Source: Lysobacter sp. 5GHs7-4 (GTDB taxonomy: Bacteria; Pseudomonadota; Gammaproteobacteria; Xanthomonadales; Xanthomonadaceae). Taken from it: 64,000 bases of DNA. The stretch covers positions 2,870,001 to 2,934,000 of the forward strand of contig NZ_CP089924.1 of NCBI RefSeq assembly GCF_021284765.1, given 5' to 3'. A program made the translations under genes and the position numbers. Shown here in pieces: positions 26,539-36,039 of this stretch (its first letter is position 1; each line of letters opens with the position of its first letter). Below the pieces are notes generated by a model. The model was not told the DNA's origin. It did no database searches and worked only from the letters and a program-made list of their open reading frames with translations.

Positions 26539-27878
26539 CGCCCTGCCCCCGCCTGCGCCGCCTGGTGGTCGAGCATCCAGCGGCGTTTTTCGAGGATGCG
26601 GTCGGTGCGGCGGTCCAGTTCGGCCGCGGCCTCGTCCACGCTCAGGCGACGATTGGCGAGCTGCTCGCCGACCAGCTTGATCTCCATCGCGATGCGCTCC
26701 CACTCCGGCACCTTCGGTGTCGGACGCGCGCGTTCGAGTTGATCGCGGTAGGCACGCGCGTACGGGTCGGCGGTGAGCGCGGGCGCGTTCCAGGCGCTGC
26801 GGCGTGGCGGCAAGTTGCCGGTCAGGCCGTGAAAACGGATCTGCGTGTCGGTGCGCGACAGGTACTCGACCAACTTCCAGGCCGCGTCCTGGCGCTTGGA
26901 ACCGCGAAACACCACGAAGCTGGCGCCGCCGGCGACCGAGGCGCCGGGGCCGTGCTCGCCCGGCAGCGGCATGGTCATCCAATCGCCCTGCACCTCGGCC
27001 GGCAGGCGCTTGCGGAACTCGGCGATGTTCCAGGGGCCGTTGACGTAGTAGCTGAAATAGCCGCGGCCGAACTCGTTCCAGACGTTGGCGACCTGGGTGT
27101 TGCTCAGCAACGGCGCCCAGCGCTGGTCGAACATCTCGCGGTAGAAGGTCAGCGCGCGCTTGAAGCCCGGGCTGCGGAAGTTGCCGTAGCGGCCGCCTTC
27201 GCGCAACAGCGGTTCGGGCGACTGGATACCCAGGTTCAGCAGCGGCTCGGGTTCGTTGAGCGGCAGCAGGATCGCGTAGCGCTCGGGTCCGACTTCGCGC
27301 TTGATCGCGGCCATGGCCTGGCGCCATTCGTCCCAGGTCCGCGGCGGCGTCTCGATGCCGGCGCGCTGCGCGATGTCGCGGCGATAGAACGGCAACCGCG
27401 TTTCCACGTACCAGGGCACCGCGTAGGCCTGCCCGCCGATCACGCCGCTGTCCCAGGCGCCGGTGAAGTAGTCCTGCACCGCCAGCGACGGTGTCGCCGC
27501 GATGCGCTGGTCCAGCGGTTGCAGGGCGTTGAGCAAGGCGAACTCGGGGATCCAGGTATTGCCGATCGCGCATACGTCCGGCAGCGAATCGCCGGCGAAA
27601 GCGGTCAGCAGCTTCTCGTGCGCGGAGATGATCGGCAGCTGCTGGATCTCGACGCGGATGCCGGGATTGAGGCGCTCGAACTCAGGGATCAGCTGGGCGA
27701 CGATCTCGCCCTCGTAACCCATGGCCCAAAACCGCACCACTTCGCGCCGATCGCTCTGGCGCGTGCAGGCGGTCGCCAGCAGGCAGATCAGCACGACGAT
27801 CAGCCACGCCCAGCCCGCGCGCACCCGCGTTGCGCGCGGCAGGCAGCGGCGATCCGGCGATAGAGTCGGGATAGGCAT
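26535..27878 (-). CDS. Sugar ABC transporter substrate-binding lipoprotein
   Basis: 447 residues. After a basic N-terminus there is a membrane segment ending in a lipobox (LLATAC, about residue 38). It has the type I extracellular solute-binding fold of CUT1 proteins: EIVAQLIPEFERLNPGIRVE, the PDVCAIGNTWIPEF segment, then repeated Trp residues expected in an oligosaccharide cleft (WYVETRLPFYRRD, YVNGPWNIAEF). ATG 27878 is chosen because longer frames extend into the neighbouring gene. It lies 10 bases after the GH144-like gene and overlaps the permease start. Likely binds an oligosaccharide released outside or in the periplasm. Confidence 0.9.
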   Translation of the reverse strand: MPIPTLSPDRRCLPRATRVRAGWAWLIVVLICLLATACTRQSDRREVVRFWAMGYEGEIVAQLIPEFERLNPGIRVEIQQLPIISAHEKLLTAFAGDSLPDVCAIGNTWIPEFALLNALQPLDQRIAATPSLAVQDYFTGAWDSGVIGGQAYAVPWYVETRLPFYRRDIAQRAGIETPPRTWDEWRQAMAAIKREVGPERYAILLPLNEPEPLLNLGIQSPEPLLREGGRYGNFRSPGFKRALTFYREMFDQRWAPLLSNTQVANVWNEFGRGYFSYYVNGPWNIAEFRKRLPAEVQGDWMTMPLPGEHGPGASVAGGASFVVFRGSKRQDAAWKLVEYLSRTDTQIRFHGLTGNLPPRRSAWNAPALTADPYARAYRDQLERARPTPKVPEWERIAMEIKLVGEQLANRRLSVDEAAAELDRRTDRILEKRRWMLDHQAAQAGAGR

Positions 27879-27888
27879 GGGCCGCAGC

Positions 27889-29535
27889 TTATTCCGGCTG
27901 CGGCTTGGGCGCCTGGGCGTCGTTGGAACGGCCCGCACGCGATTCCGCCTCGCCCAGCGCACGCGCGGTGGCGGCGTCCTTTTCGGCCTGGGACTGCGGC
28001 TTGGGCGCCGTCTCCGGCTGCGCCGGCTTGCCGTCGGCCTGCGTCTTGGCCGGCTCCAGCCAACCGCCCTTGAAGCCCGCGCGCTCCAGGCCGGAACGGA
28101 TGTAGGGATTGCGCTTCATCACGTTCCAGACGAAGTCGTTGCGGTAGTTGGCGATCATGGCCAGGATCGGGCCCTGGTCGATGCCGATGTAGTCGCTGGC
28201 CACCCAGCCCTTGTTCGGCACCACGCGTCCGGTCTTGAGCGGGATGTCGTACTTGAAGCTGGGATTGAACGAATCCAGGAAACCGTAGCTGGAGTACAGA
28301 TAGTCGCCGTAGCGCTCGTGCATGGCCACGGTGCTGGGGATCACGATCTCCGGCGCGAACGGCAGCGACGCGATCGCCGCGGTCGGGGCGATGGTGCCGT
28401 CGTCGAAGTTCTCGCGCAGGCCGGCGCCGCGCGCCGAGTAGTGGCGGAACTGGCGCTGCTCGCCGCGATATTCCTGCAGGGTTTGCTGCGGTCCGTCGCT
28501 GGCGGTCAGGCCCCACACTTCCGGGCCGTAGTCCTCCCACTTCATCGGGTTGGCGATGGCGTAGGCGCGTTGGGCGTAGGCGGCGCGGCGGCTGTTCTCG
28601 AAATAATCGATGCCGCGTTCGCGCATGTAGTCGTCCTGGATGCCGCGGAAATCGATCCAGACGTGGCTGTACTGATGGCCGAACAGCGGGCCGAAGGCCA
28701 GGAACTCCTCGCCCTGGTACACGCCCCAGACGTCGTTGTAGGTCCGCGTCCACACCGTCCACGCGTCGGGGCTGACCGGATGGCTGGGCGAGCCCAGCGC
28801 CAGCACGTACAGCAGCATGGCCTCGTTGTAGCCGGTCCAGTCGTGCTTGATGAAGCCGCTTTCGGGGAACCAGCCCATCGACACCAGCGGCTTGTTCTTC
28901 TGCAGCCAGTTCCAGTCGACGCGGCGGTACAGCGTGTCGGCGATCTCGCGGATCTCCTTCTCGCGCGCGTCGTCGCGGTCGTAGTAGGACTGCGCGAACA
29001 GCACGCCCATCATCAGCAGCGCGGTGTCCACGCTCGACAGCTCCACCCAGCTGTTGTAGCGGGCGCCCGTCTGCATATCCAGGAAGTGGTAGTAGAAGCC
29101 GTTGTAGGCGCCCTTGCCGGTGCGTTGCGGGCCGCTGGGCAAGTCGCGGAAGAACTTCAGCGTCAACAGGGTGCGGTCGACGGCCTGGTTACGGCTGACC
29201 CAGCCGTTCTCGATGCCGATCGGGTACGCGGTCAGCGCGAAACCCACCGAGGCGATGCTGGCGAACGGTCGCGACGGATAGCGGTCGGGCGTCAGACCGT
29301 TCTGCTCGTTGGTGGTGTCCCAGAAGAACTGGAAGGTGCGCCGCTCGACGTCGCGGAACAGCGGCGGCAGCTCCATCTTGGTCGCCTTCAGCGGCTCGAC
29401 CTCGACCGTGCCGGCCGGCGCGATCGGATAGGTCTGCGAGGTGGGCGTATTGCGCTGGCAGCCGATGAACGACAACGGCGCCGCGATCAGCAGCGCGAGT
29501 ACGACCTGACGGGAGCGGGATACAGCTTGCAACAT
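27889..29535 (-). CDS. GH144-like glycoside hydrolase lipoprotein (glucoamylase-family annotation)
   Basis: 548 residues. The signal peptide ends with a lipobox (LSFIGC, Cys26). From residue 60 the sequence shows the pattern of the Glycoamylase Pfam family (PF10091): RRTFQFFWDTTNEQNGLTPD, then SIASVGFALTAYPIGIENGW and later GWFPESGFIKHDWTGYNEAM and FGHQYSHVWIDFRG. Characterised members in CAZy family GH144 are endo-beta-1,2-glucanases with an (alpha/alpha)6 barrel. The catalytic Glu/Asp cannot be assigned with certainty here. A charged, Pro/Ala/Gln-rich tail of about 60 residues follows the catalytic domain. The gene sits between a TonB-dependent receptor and the ABC importer. Confidence 0.85.
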   Translation of the reverse strand: MLQAVSRSRQVVLALLIAAPLSFIGCQRNTPTSQTYPIAPAGTVEVEPLKATKMELPPLFRDVERRTFQFFWDTTNEQNGLTPDRYPSRPFASIASVGFALTAYPIGIENGWVSRNQAVDRTLLTLKFFRDLPSGPQRTGKGAYNGFYYHFLDMQTGARYNSWVELSSVDTALLMMGVLFAQSYYDRDDAREKEIREIADTLYRRVDWNWLQKNKPLVSMGWFPESGFIKHDWTGYNEAMLLYVLALGSPSHPVSPDAWTVWTRTYNDVWGVYQGEEFLAFGPLFGHQYSHVWIDFRGIQDDYMRERGIDYFENSRRAAYAQRAYAIANPMKWEDYGPEVWGLTASDGPQQTLQEYRGEQRQFRHYSARGAGLRENFDDGTIAPTAAIASLPFAPEIVIPSTVAMHERYGDYLYSSYGFLDSFNPSFKYDIPLKTGRVVPNKGWVASDYIGIDQGPILAMIANYRNDFVWNVMKRNPYIRSGLERAGFKGGWLEPAKTQADGKPAQPETAPKPQSQAEKDAATARALGEAESRAGRSNDAQAPKPQPE

Positions 29536-29649
29536 GAAGAGAGCAGACCTTTCGATCGTGGGGGATCGCTTGGACGTTCGGGGTGGAGGCCGGATCTGTC
29601 GATCGAACCCGTCGCCCGCTTCCGGCCGGAAAGCGGGCGACCGGCCCGG

Positions 29650-32600
29650 TCACCAATCTACGCCGAACGTGAGCTTGAACGTACGCGTCGGCTGGTCGAT
29701 CCCGTCGCCGTTGCGGCGCCCGAAGTTGGGGTTGGGCCGCGCCGGCACGTTCGGGTTGGCCGGGTTGAAGCCGCTGCCGCGGCCGCTGTCGAAATTGTTC
29801 CAATTGCGCCAATTGAACACGTTCAGCACATCGCCACGTACCCGCAACTTCAGGTCGGTGCCGGTGTCCCACACCTTCTGCAAGCCTACATCCAACTGTT
29901 TGAAGGCGATGTCTTCGCCCGGAAAGTACGGATCGAAGTAGCCGTTGTTGACGTCGATGGCCATGAAATTCAGCGATTCGCGCGCGATCGGGCTGGTCAG
30001 CTTGAGCTTGGCCGAGAACGTCATGTCCCACGGCAGATCGACGATGCCGGTAGCCACGAAGCGGTGCTTGGCGATGCCCAGGGCCTCGGTGAACGCCACG
30101 TCGTCGAGGTTGGGATAGTCGAACGAGAACGTGTCGGAGTTGTTGCGGTTCTCCTTGGCGTCGCTGTAGGTGTAGGCCAGGCTGACGCCCCAGCCCGACT
30201 CCTGCGTATAGGGCTTCTCCAGCGACAGCAGCAGCGACGTCAGGCGCGTCTCCACCGCGTTGCGGCCGATCAGCAACTGGCCGAAGCCGGGCAGATTGGC
30301 CGGCGTGGTGTTGCCGAAGCTACGGCCCGGCGGGAAGAACGTGCCGTCCGGGCGGCGGTTGCCGACCGAGAACAGGATGCCGTCGTGGCTGAGCACGTGC
30401 ATCACCGTCACCGACGAATTCCAGTCGTGGCCGAACAGGCCGAAGCTGTTGCGCATACCCAGGCTGAACTGGTCCGAGTACGGCGTCTTCAGGTTGTTGT
30501 CCAGCAACACCACCTGGGTGCCGCGATTGGGATTGGCCGCGACCAGCGCGTCCAGTTCGTTCTGGTTGAGGTACTTGGGATCCCAGGTCAGGCAACGGTC
30601 CGGCGTGCTGGTCGTGCAGACGTGGCCGGGGCCGTTGAAGAAATAGGTGTAGCTCTGGAAGGCCAGGTTGTAGCGCTCGCGCGCCAGGAAATCGAACTGG
30701 TTGCGGTTGTAGGAACGCCCGGCGCCGCCGAAGATCACGTGGCGCTGATCGCCGGCGAAATCGTAGGAGAAGCCCAACCGCGGCTGCCAGGCATCCTTGA
30801 ACGCCTTACGGTTGTTGCCGGTGCTGATGAAGTCGTTGTAGTCGTAGTCGACGCGCGCATTATTGATGTTGGGATAGTTGCGCAACGCGGTGACCACCGC
30901 CGCCGGCGTGACGAAATCCTCGTAGGCCGGCGACGTCTCGTAGTCCCAGCGCAGGCCCAGGTTCAAGGTCAGGTGCTCGTTGACCTCCCAATCGTCCTGC
31001 AGGTAGATGCCGAACTGCTTGTTGTCGGTTTCCACCGGTCCGGTCTGGCCGATGCCGGTCGAGGAGAAGTTGACCTCGTAGGGCTGGGTCAGGCTGCGGT
31101 TGATGTCGTAGCGGAACTGCGGATTGGCCGGCTGGCGCTGGTAGGCGCTGATGTCGACCAGCTTGTACTTGAAGCCGGCCTTGATCGTGTGGCCCTGCCA
31201 GCCGAAGAAGGTGAAATCGTTCTGCAGCGCGTAACCCTTCTGGCCCTTGTTCTGCAGGTTGGCGCTGCCGCCGGTATTGAAGATGGTCTCCATTACCGGA
31301 TTGTTGAGGTTGACCTGATCGGCGCGCGGCACGCGCAGGTTGTAGCCGGGCGCGTCGGTGAGCGGGCGCGGGCCGAAGCTCACGTCCTCGAAGGTCAGGT
31401 GCGCGTCGTTGAGCCAATCGGCCGCGCTGTACTGATAGCGCAGGTCCAAGCGGGTCTCCTCGCCCGCGTTGGAGGTGCCGTACGCGCCGGCGTTGACGCC
31501 GCCGATGCTGCCCGCCGTCACCTCCTCTTCCTTGCGGTGCTTGGCGGTGAACTCGAGCAGGTTGGCCTCGTCGATCGCGAAATCGATCTTGCCGAAGTAC
31601 AGATCCTCGTGGAACGGCGCCGCCGTGGTGTTGCGGGCCGCCTCCTGCAGGAAGCCGGGCAGTTGGTCGATGCGGAAGTTGCGCCCGGGCGCGACTTCCT
31701 TGGGCGTCAGATAATCCTTGCCCTCGTAGGTCAGGAAGAAATGCATGCGGTCCTGCAGGATCGGGCCGCCGAAGGCGACGCCGTACTGCTCTTCCTTGGA
31801 GCGGATCTTGTTGCCGCTCTTGTCCTCGATCACCGTCGGCGCGCGCCAGCCGGTGAAGGTGCCGTCCCAGAACAGGCTGCCGGAGAACTCGTTGGTGCCG
31901 GACCGGGTCACCGCGCTGACCGCCGCGCTGCTGAGCTGGTCGTACTCGGCCTTGTAGTTGGAGGTGATGACCTTGTACTCGGCGATGCCCAACTGCGGGA
32001 ACGGATTGCCGCGGGTCGAATCCTGGCCCGAGATGCCGCCTTTGAGCACATAGTCCTTCTGGCCGACGCCGTCGATGAAGACGTTGATGCCGTTGGCCAG
32101 CTGCGCGCCGCTGCGCAGGGAAATCGAGCCGTCGGTGCCCGTGCGCGTCTCCACGCCCGGCACGATGTCGGCGAACGCGAGGAAGTTGCGCGAGGCCTGC
32201 GGCAGCGCTTCGATCTGCTTACTGGAAACGTAGGTCGCCACTTCGGAGGTCTTGGTCTCGAACACCGGCGCGGCGGTCACGGTCACCGCATCGATGTCGG
32301 TCGCATCGGGCGCCGGCGCAGCCTCGGCCACGCCGCCGGTCGACAGATTCAAGGTCGCCGTCTGTCCGACCTGCACGGCGATGGTCTTGGAATTGGTCTG
32401 CCCGCCCGCACTCACGTCGATGCGGTAGGTACCGGGCGGCAGGCCTGCCACCGAATAGCTGCCGTTGGCGCCGGACTGCACCGACCGGCTCAGACCGGTG
32501 GCCACGTTGGTGGCGGTGATCTTGGCATCCGTCGCCGGCGCCGAATCCACGGTGACCTGGCCGCGGATGGTGGCCGCGGTGGACTGCGCCAACGCGGCCG

Positions 32601-32685
32601 GAGCCGCCAACGCCAGGCAACTGGCCAAGGCGCAGGCCAGCAATCCCGGCCTAGGCCGACGCATGTGAGTTTGATACGACTTCAT
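29650..32685 (-). CDS. TonB-dependent outer-membrane receptor 1 (Oar-like)
   Basis: 1011 residues. It has a signal peptide (1-34, cut after ALA), a carboxypeptidase-regulatory-like beta-sandwich (about 38-112), a plug domain (about 125-260, LPQASRNFLAFADIVPGV and NPFPQLGIAEYKVITSNY) and a beta barrel ending in Trp (LTFGVDW), the usual outer-membrane C-terminus. Such receptors take large glycans across the outer membrane using TonB energy. The N-terminal 120 residues are almost identical to receptor 2, while the barrels differ much more. A strong site (GGGAGAGGGACACCTG) precedes the ATG. Downstream lies the GH144-like gene. Confidence 0.93.
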   Translation of the reverse strand: MKSYQTHMRRPRPGLLACALASCLALAAPAALAQSTAATIRGQVTVDSAPATDAKITATNVATGLSRSVQSGANGSYSVAGLPPGTYRIDVSAGGQTNSKTIAVQVGQTATLNLSTGGVAEAAPAPDATDIDAVTVTAAPVFETKTSEVATYVSSKQIEALPQASRNFLAFADIVPGVETRTGTDGSISLRSGAQLANGINVFIDGVGQKDYVLKGGISGQDSTRGNPFPQLGIAEYKVITSNYKAEYDQLSSAAVSAVTRSGTNEFSGSLFWDGTFTGWRAPTVIEDKSGNKIRSKEEQYGVAFGGPILQDRMHFFLTYEGKDYLTPKEVAPGRNFRIDQLPGFLQEAARNTTAAPFHEDLYFGKIDFAIDEANLLEFTAKHRKEEEVTAGSIGGVNAGAYGTSNAGEETRLDLRYQYSAADWLNDAHLTFEDVSFGPRPLTDAPGYNLRVPRADQVNLNNPVMETIFNTGGSANLQNKGQKGYALQNDFTFFGWQGHTIKAGFKYKLVDISAYQRQPANPQFRYDINRSLTQPYEVNFSSTGIGQTGPVETDNKQFGIYLQDDWEVNEHLTLNLGLRWDYETSPAYEDFVTPAAVVTALRNYPNINNARVDYDYNDFISTGNNRKAFKDAWQPRLGFSYDFAGDQRHVIFGGAGRSYNRNQFDFLARERYNLAFQSYTYFFNGPGHVCTTSTPDRCLTWDPKYLNQNELDALVAANPNRGTQVVLLDNNLKTPYSDQFSLGMRNSFGLFGHDWNSSVTVMHVLSHDGILFSVGNRRPDGTFFPPGRSFGNTTPANLPGFGQLLIGRNAVETRLTSLLLSLEKPYTQESGWGVSLAYTYSDAKENRNNSDTFSFDYPNLDDVAFTEALGIAKHRFVATGIVDLPWDMTFSAKLKLTSPIARESLNFMAIDVNNGYFDPYFPGEDIAFKQLDVGLQKVWDTGTDLKLRVRGDVLNVFNWRNWNNFDSGRGSGFNPANPNVPARPNPNFGRRNGDGIDQPTRTFKLTFGVDW

Positions 32686-32942
32686 CAGGTGTCCCTCTCC
32701 CCAAAAGGGTCGGCTGCAGCGTTCGGCCAGGTCCGTGGCGTGGATGGTGTGCGCCCAGGCTTCGCGGCCGCGAGCCGCGGCACCGGTACAGGCGTTGCGG
32801 TCGGGGAATGCGTGGCGATGGCGGATTGCGGCATGGAGCGGTGGTTTTGTGGTTGGGAGCAGCTCAGGCGCGGCCGCAGAAAGACCGACGAACGCAACGC
32901 GTCACGCCTGCCGCCCGGTGTGGACGGCAGGCGTACGCGCTA

Positions 32943-35900
32943 TTACCAACTGAAACCCAGCGAAAGCTTGAAGGTACGGGTGTAGCCCGTGATGTCATCG
33001 TTGTGGTTACCGAAATTCGGATTCTCGACACCATTGATGCCACGGAACGTTTCAAAGCCGCTCCAGTTGCGGTGGTTGGTCACGTTAAGGATGTCGCCAC
33101 GTACGCGAACCTTGAGGTCGGTCCCCGTGTCCCACTCCTTTTGCACCGCGATATCCCATTGGAAGAACTTGGCGTCGTCGAAATAGGCCGCCTTGAAGGT
33201 GCCGTTCGCGCAGCCGTCTTGTCCTGGCAGGGTCGCCGCCATGCAGTTCAGCGAGTCCTTCGCCACCGCACTGGTCACCACCACCTTGGTCGAGAACGTC
33301 ATGCCCCAATTGGCATAGATGCCCGTACCGACGAAGCGATGCTTGGCAATGCCGATGGACGGAACCCAAGGATGGTCCTGGAGGTTCGGGTAGTCGAACA
33401 CGTAGTGCTCATCGGAGTTGGCCGCATTGATGCGGTTCTCCTCGGAGTCGGTGTAGGTGTACGCCAGCGTGACGCCCCACGGAGACTCGGCCGTGAACGG
33501 CTTTTCCGCTGACAGCAGCAACTGGTTCATACGCGTTTCGACGCCATTGTCGGCTTTGATCAACGAGCCGAATCCCGGAATAGGCTGACCGAACGGCGCG
33601 CCGCCGAAAGTACGGCCAGGCGCGTAGAACGTGCCATCCGGATAGCGATTACCCAATGAGAAAATGATGCCGTCGTGACTGCGGATATGAACCACCGACA
33701 CCGACGTATTCCAATCGTTTCCGAACATCGGAAACGTATTGCGCATACCCAGACTGAACTGATCGGAGTACGGAACCTTGATGTCGTTCTTGATCAGATT
33801 CACTTCCGAACCCAGATTCGGATTGGCCGCAACCAGCGCGTACAGCTCCTGCGGGTTGGTGTACTTCGGATCCCAATTGAAGCAGGTGGTGTTGTTGACG
33901 GCGCAAGGATTGCCCGGCGTATTGAAGAGCAGCGTATAGGCGGGATACGTGCTCTTGGATTGCTCCAGCGCTATGTAGTCGAACAAATTTCGATCGTAGG
34001 CACGCCCCGCCCCACCGAAGATCACATGGCGCTGGTCGGCGAACAAATCGTAAGAAAAGCCCAGGCGCGGCTGCCAGGCGTCCTTGAACGCCTTCCGATT
34101 GCTGCCGTTACTGATGTAATCCTCAATGTCGTAGTCGACATTGGCGTTATGGATGTTCGACCACGAACGTAACGCGGCGACCAGATTGGCCGGCGTCACG
34201 TAGTTCTCATAGCTCGGCGTGGTCTCGTAGTCGTAGCGCAGACCCAAGTTCAGCGTCAGCTTGTCGTTTACTTCCCAGTCGTCCTGGAAGTAGATGCCGT
34301 ACTGCTTGTTCTTTGAGCTGATGTTCCGGTCGCCGACACCCGGGATCGGCGCACCGAAGCGCACCTGATAGGGAACAAAAGCACCCAACGAAGTGCGACC
34401 GGCATCGATGTTCGCCGGCAGATTGATCGAGAACTGAGGATTGTAGGGCTGCTGCTCGAAAGAGTTGATTTCGATCGACTTGTACTTGAAGCCCATCTTC
34501 ATCGTATGGCCTTCGATGCCGCTGAAGGTCAAATCGTCTTGGAACCCCCAACCTTTCTGTCCTTTGTCCTGATAGTCCTGACCTCCCCCCACGTTCAGCA
34601 CAGCGCCGCGGTTGCGGCTCTGAATCAGGTAACCAGGCGCCAGCGTTATCGCGCGCGGGTTGAAGGTTTCATCTTCGTAGGTGATATGGGCGTCGTTAAG
34701 CCAATCGATTCCACTCCACTGATAGCGCAGATCGTAACGCGTGCTCTCATTGTTGTTGGTCTTGCCGTAGCTGTCGGTGTCACGATTGCCTATGCCTTTG
34801 ATCTCGCTTTCGTCGCGCTTCTTCACCGAGAACTCGAACAAATGGGCATCGCCAGGCTGCCAAGTCAGCTTTCCGAACCACAGATCCTCGTCGAACGGCG
34901 TCGAGGTCGGTCCGGTCAATGCGGCCAGATCGGGAGTTAAGGTATACCCAGTCTCCAACGATCCCGCGCTGACCGTCTGCGGGATATCGAACTGCTTCTT
35001 CTCGTAGGTACCGAAGAAGAACAAGCGATCCTGCACGATCGGGCCGCCAAAAGCCGCACCGTACTGCGTTTCCCCGGACGGCGCCTTTCGGCCTGCCCGC
35101 TCCTCGGCGGGTGTGGGTGAACGCCAGCTAGGCGTGTTGTAGCGATCCCAAAAGAAGTCCCCATGGAACTCGTTTGTGCCCGACTTGGTGACTGCCGTGA
35201 TAGCGGCGCTGCTGATCTGGTCGTACTCGGCCTTGTAGTTGGAGGTGATGACCTTGTACTCACCGATCGCCAACTGCGGGAACGGATTGCCGCGACTGGC
35301 GTCCTGACCGCTGATACCACCCTTCAGCACGTAACCCTTCTGGCCCACGCCATCGATAAAGACGTTGACGCCGTTTGCGCTTTGGGCGCCACTGCGCAGC
35401 TGGGTCGAGCCATCGCCCTTCGTGTCGAATATCACGCCCGGCACGATATCGGCGAACGCCAGGAAGTTGCGCGACGTCTGCGGCAACGCCTCGATCTGCC
35501 GCTGCGTAATGTAGGTCGCCACCTCCGACGTCTTGGTCTCAAACACCGGCGCAGCGGTCACGGTCACCGCGTCGATGTTGGTCGCGTCGGGCGCCGGCGC
35601 GGCTTCGGCCACGCCGCCGGTGGACAGGTTCACGGTGGCGGTCTGGCCGACCTGCACGGTGATGGTCTTGGAGTTGGTCTGCCCGCCCGCGCTGACGTCG
35701 ATGCGGTAGGTGCCCGGCGGCAGGCCAGCGACGGCGTAGCCGCCGTTGGCGGTGGACTGCACGCTGCGACTCAGGCCGGTGGCCACGTTGGTGGCGGTGA
35801 CCTTGGCGTCGGTGGCGGGCGCGGAGTCCACGGTCACCTGGCCGCGGATGGTGGCGGCGGTGGATTGCGCGTAGGCGGCGGGGGCGGCCATTGCGAGACA

Positions 35901-35966
35901 GCTGATCAGTGCACAGGCCAACAATCTGCGCGTCGGCCGGCGGGTAAGACGTCGATAAGGCTGCAT
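32943..35966 (-). CDS. TonB-dependent outer-membrane receptor 2 (Oar-like)
   Basis: 1007 residues with the same plan as receptor 1: signal peptide ending AYAQS, beta-sandwich, plug, barrel ending LSLGFSW. ATG 35966 is preceded by GGAGAGAGGGAAAGC; a longer frame to 36077 would start in the operator and is rejected. It is the first gene downstream of the LacI regulator and is preceded by the palindromic operator at 36005. The central part (about 33100-35500) is visibly less GC-rich at third positions than its neighbours, while the 5' 450 bases are as GC-rich as receptor 1. This suggests different histories for the two parts. It probably imports the same glycan or a longer form of it. Confidence 0.93.
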   Translation of the reverse strand: MQPYRRLTRRPTRRLLACALISCLAMAAPAAYAQSTAATIRGQVTVDSAPATDAKVTATNVATGLSRSVQSTANGGYAVAGLPPGTYRIDVSAGGQTNSKTITVQVGQTATVNLSTGGVAEAAPAPDATNIDAVTVTAAPVFETKTSEVATYITQRQIEALPQTSRNFLAFADIVPGVIFDTKGDGSTQLRSGAQSANGVNVFIDGVGQKGYVLKGGISGQDASRGNPFPQLAIGEYKVITSNYKAEYDQISSAAITAVTKSGTNEFHGDFFWDRYNTPSWRSPTPAEERAGRKAPSGETQYGAAFGGPIVQDRLFFFGTYEKKQFDIPQTVSAGSLETGYTLTPDLAALTGPTSTPFDEDLWFGKLTWQPGDAHLFEFSVKKRDESEIKGIGNRDTDSYGKTNNNESTRYDLRYQWSGIDWLNDAHITYEDETFNPRAITLAPGYLIQSRNRGAVLNVGGGQDYQDKGQKGWGFQDDLTFSGIEGHTMKMGFKYKSIEINSFEQQPYNPQFSINLPANIDAGRTSLGAFVPYQVRFGAPIPGVGDRNISSKNKQYGIYFQDDWEVNDKLTLNLGLRYDYETTPSYENYVTPANLVAALRSWSNIHNANVDYDIEDYISNGSNRKAFKDAWQPRLGFSYDLFADQRHVIFGGAGRAYDRNLFDYIALEQSKSTYPAYTLLFNTPGNPCAVNNTTCFNWDPKYTNPQELYALVAANPNLGSEVNLIKNDIKVPYSDQFSLGMRNTFPMFGNDWNTSVSVVHIRSHDGIIFSLGNRYPDGTFYAPGRTFGGAPFGQPIPGFGSLIKADNGVETRMNQLLLSAEKPFTAESPWGVTLAYTYTDSEENRINAANSDEHYVFDYPNLQDHPWVPSIGIAKHRFVGTGIYANWGMTFSTKVVVTSAVAKDSLNCMAATLPGQDGCANGTFKAAYFDDAKFFQWDIAVQKEWDTGTDLKVRVRGDILNVTNHRNWSGFETFRGINGVENPNFGNHNDDITGYTRTFKLSLGFSW

Positions 35967-36004
35967 ATGCTTTCCCTCTCTCCAAAGAAGCATTCGAGCT
36001 GGTT

Positions 36005-36018
36005 TGTAAACGTTTACA
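36005..36018. promoter_or_regulatory. LacI-family operator in front of receptor 2
   Basis: TGTAAACGTTTACA is a perfect 14-bp palindrome with the central CG expected for LacI/GalR-type repressors, 39 bases upstream of the receptor ATG and 22 bases from the regulator stop. The likely ligand is the LacI protein encoded next to it. Confidence 0.85.
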
Positions 36019-36039
36019 TCGACAGGCAAAAAAAGGTCG

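Noticed and set aside
27721..32985. A 1754-residue open frame on the plus strand opposite the GH144-like and receptor genes
   Set aside because: It is the antisense shadow of high-GC genes; the minus-strand frames have clear signal peptides, domain motifs and ribosome sites, while this frame has none.
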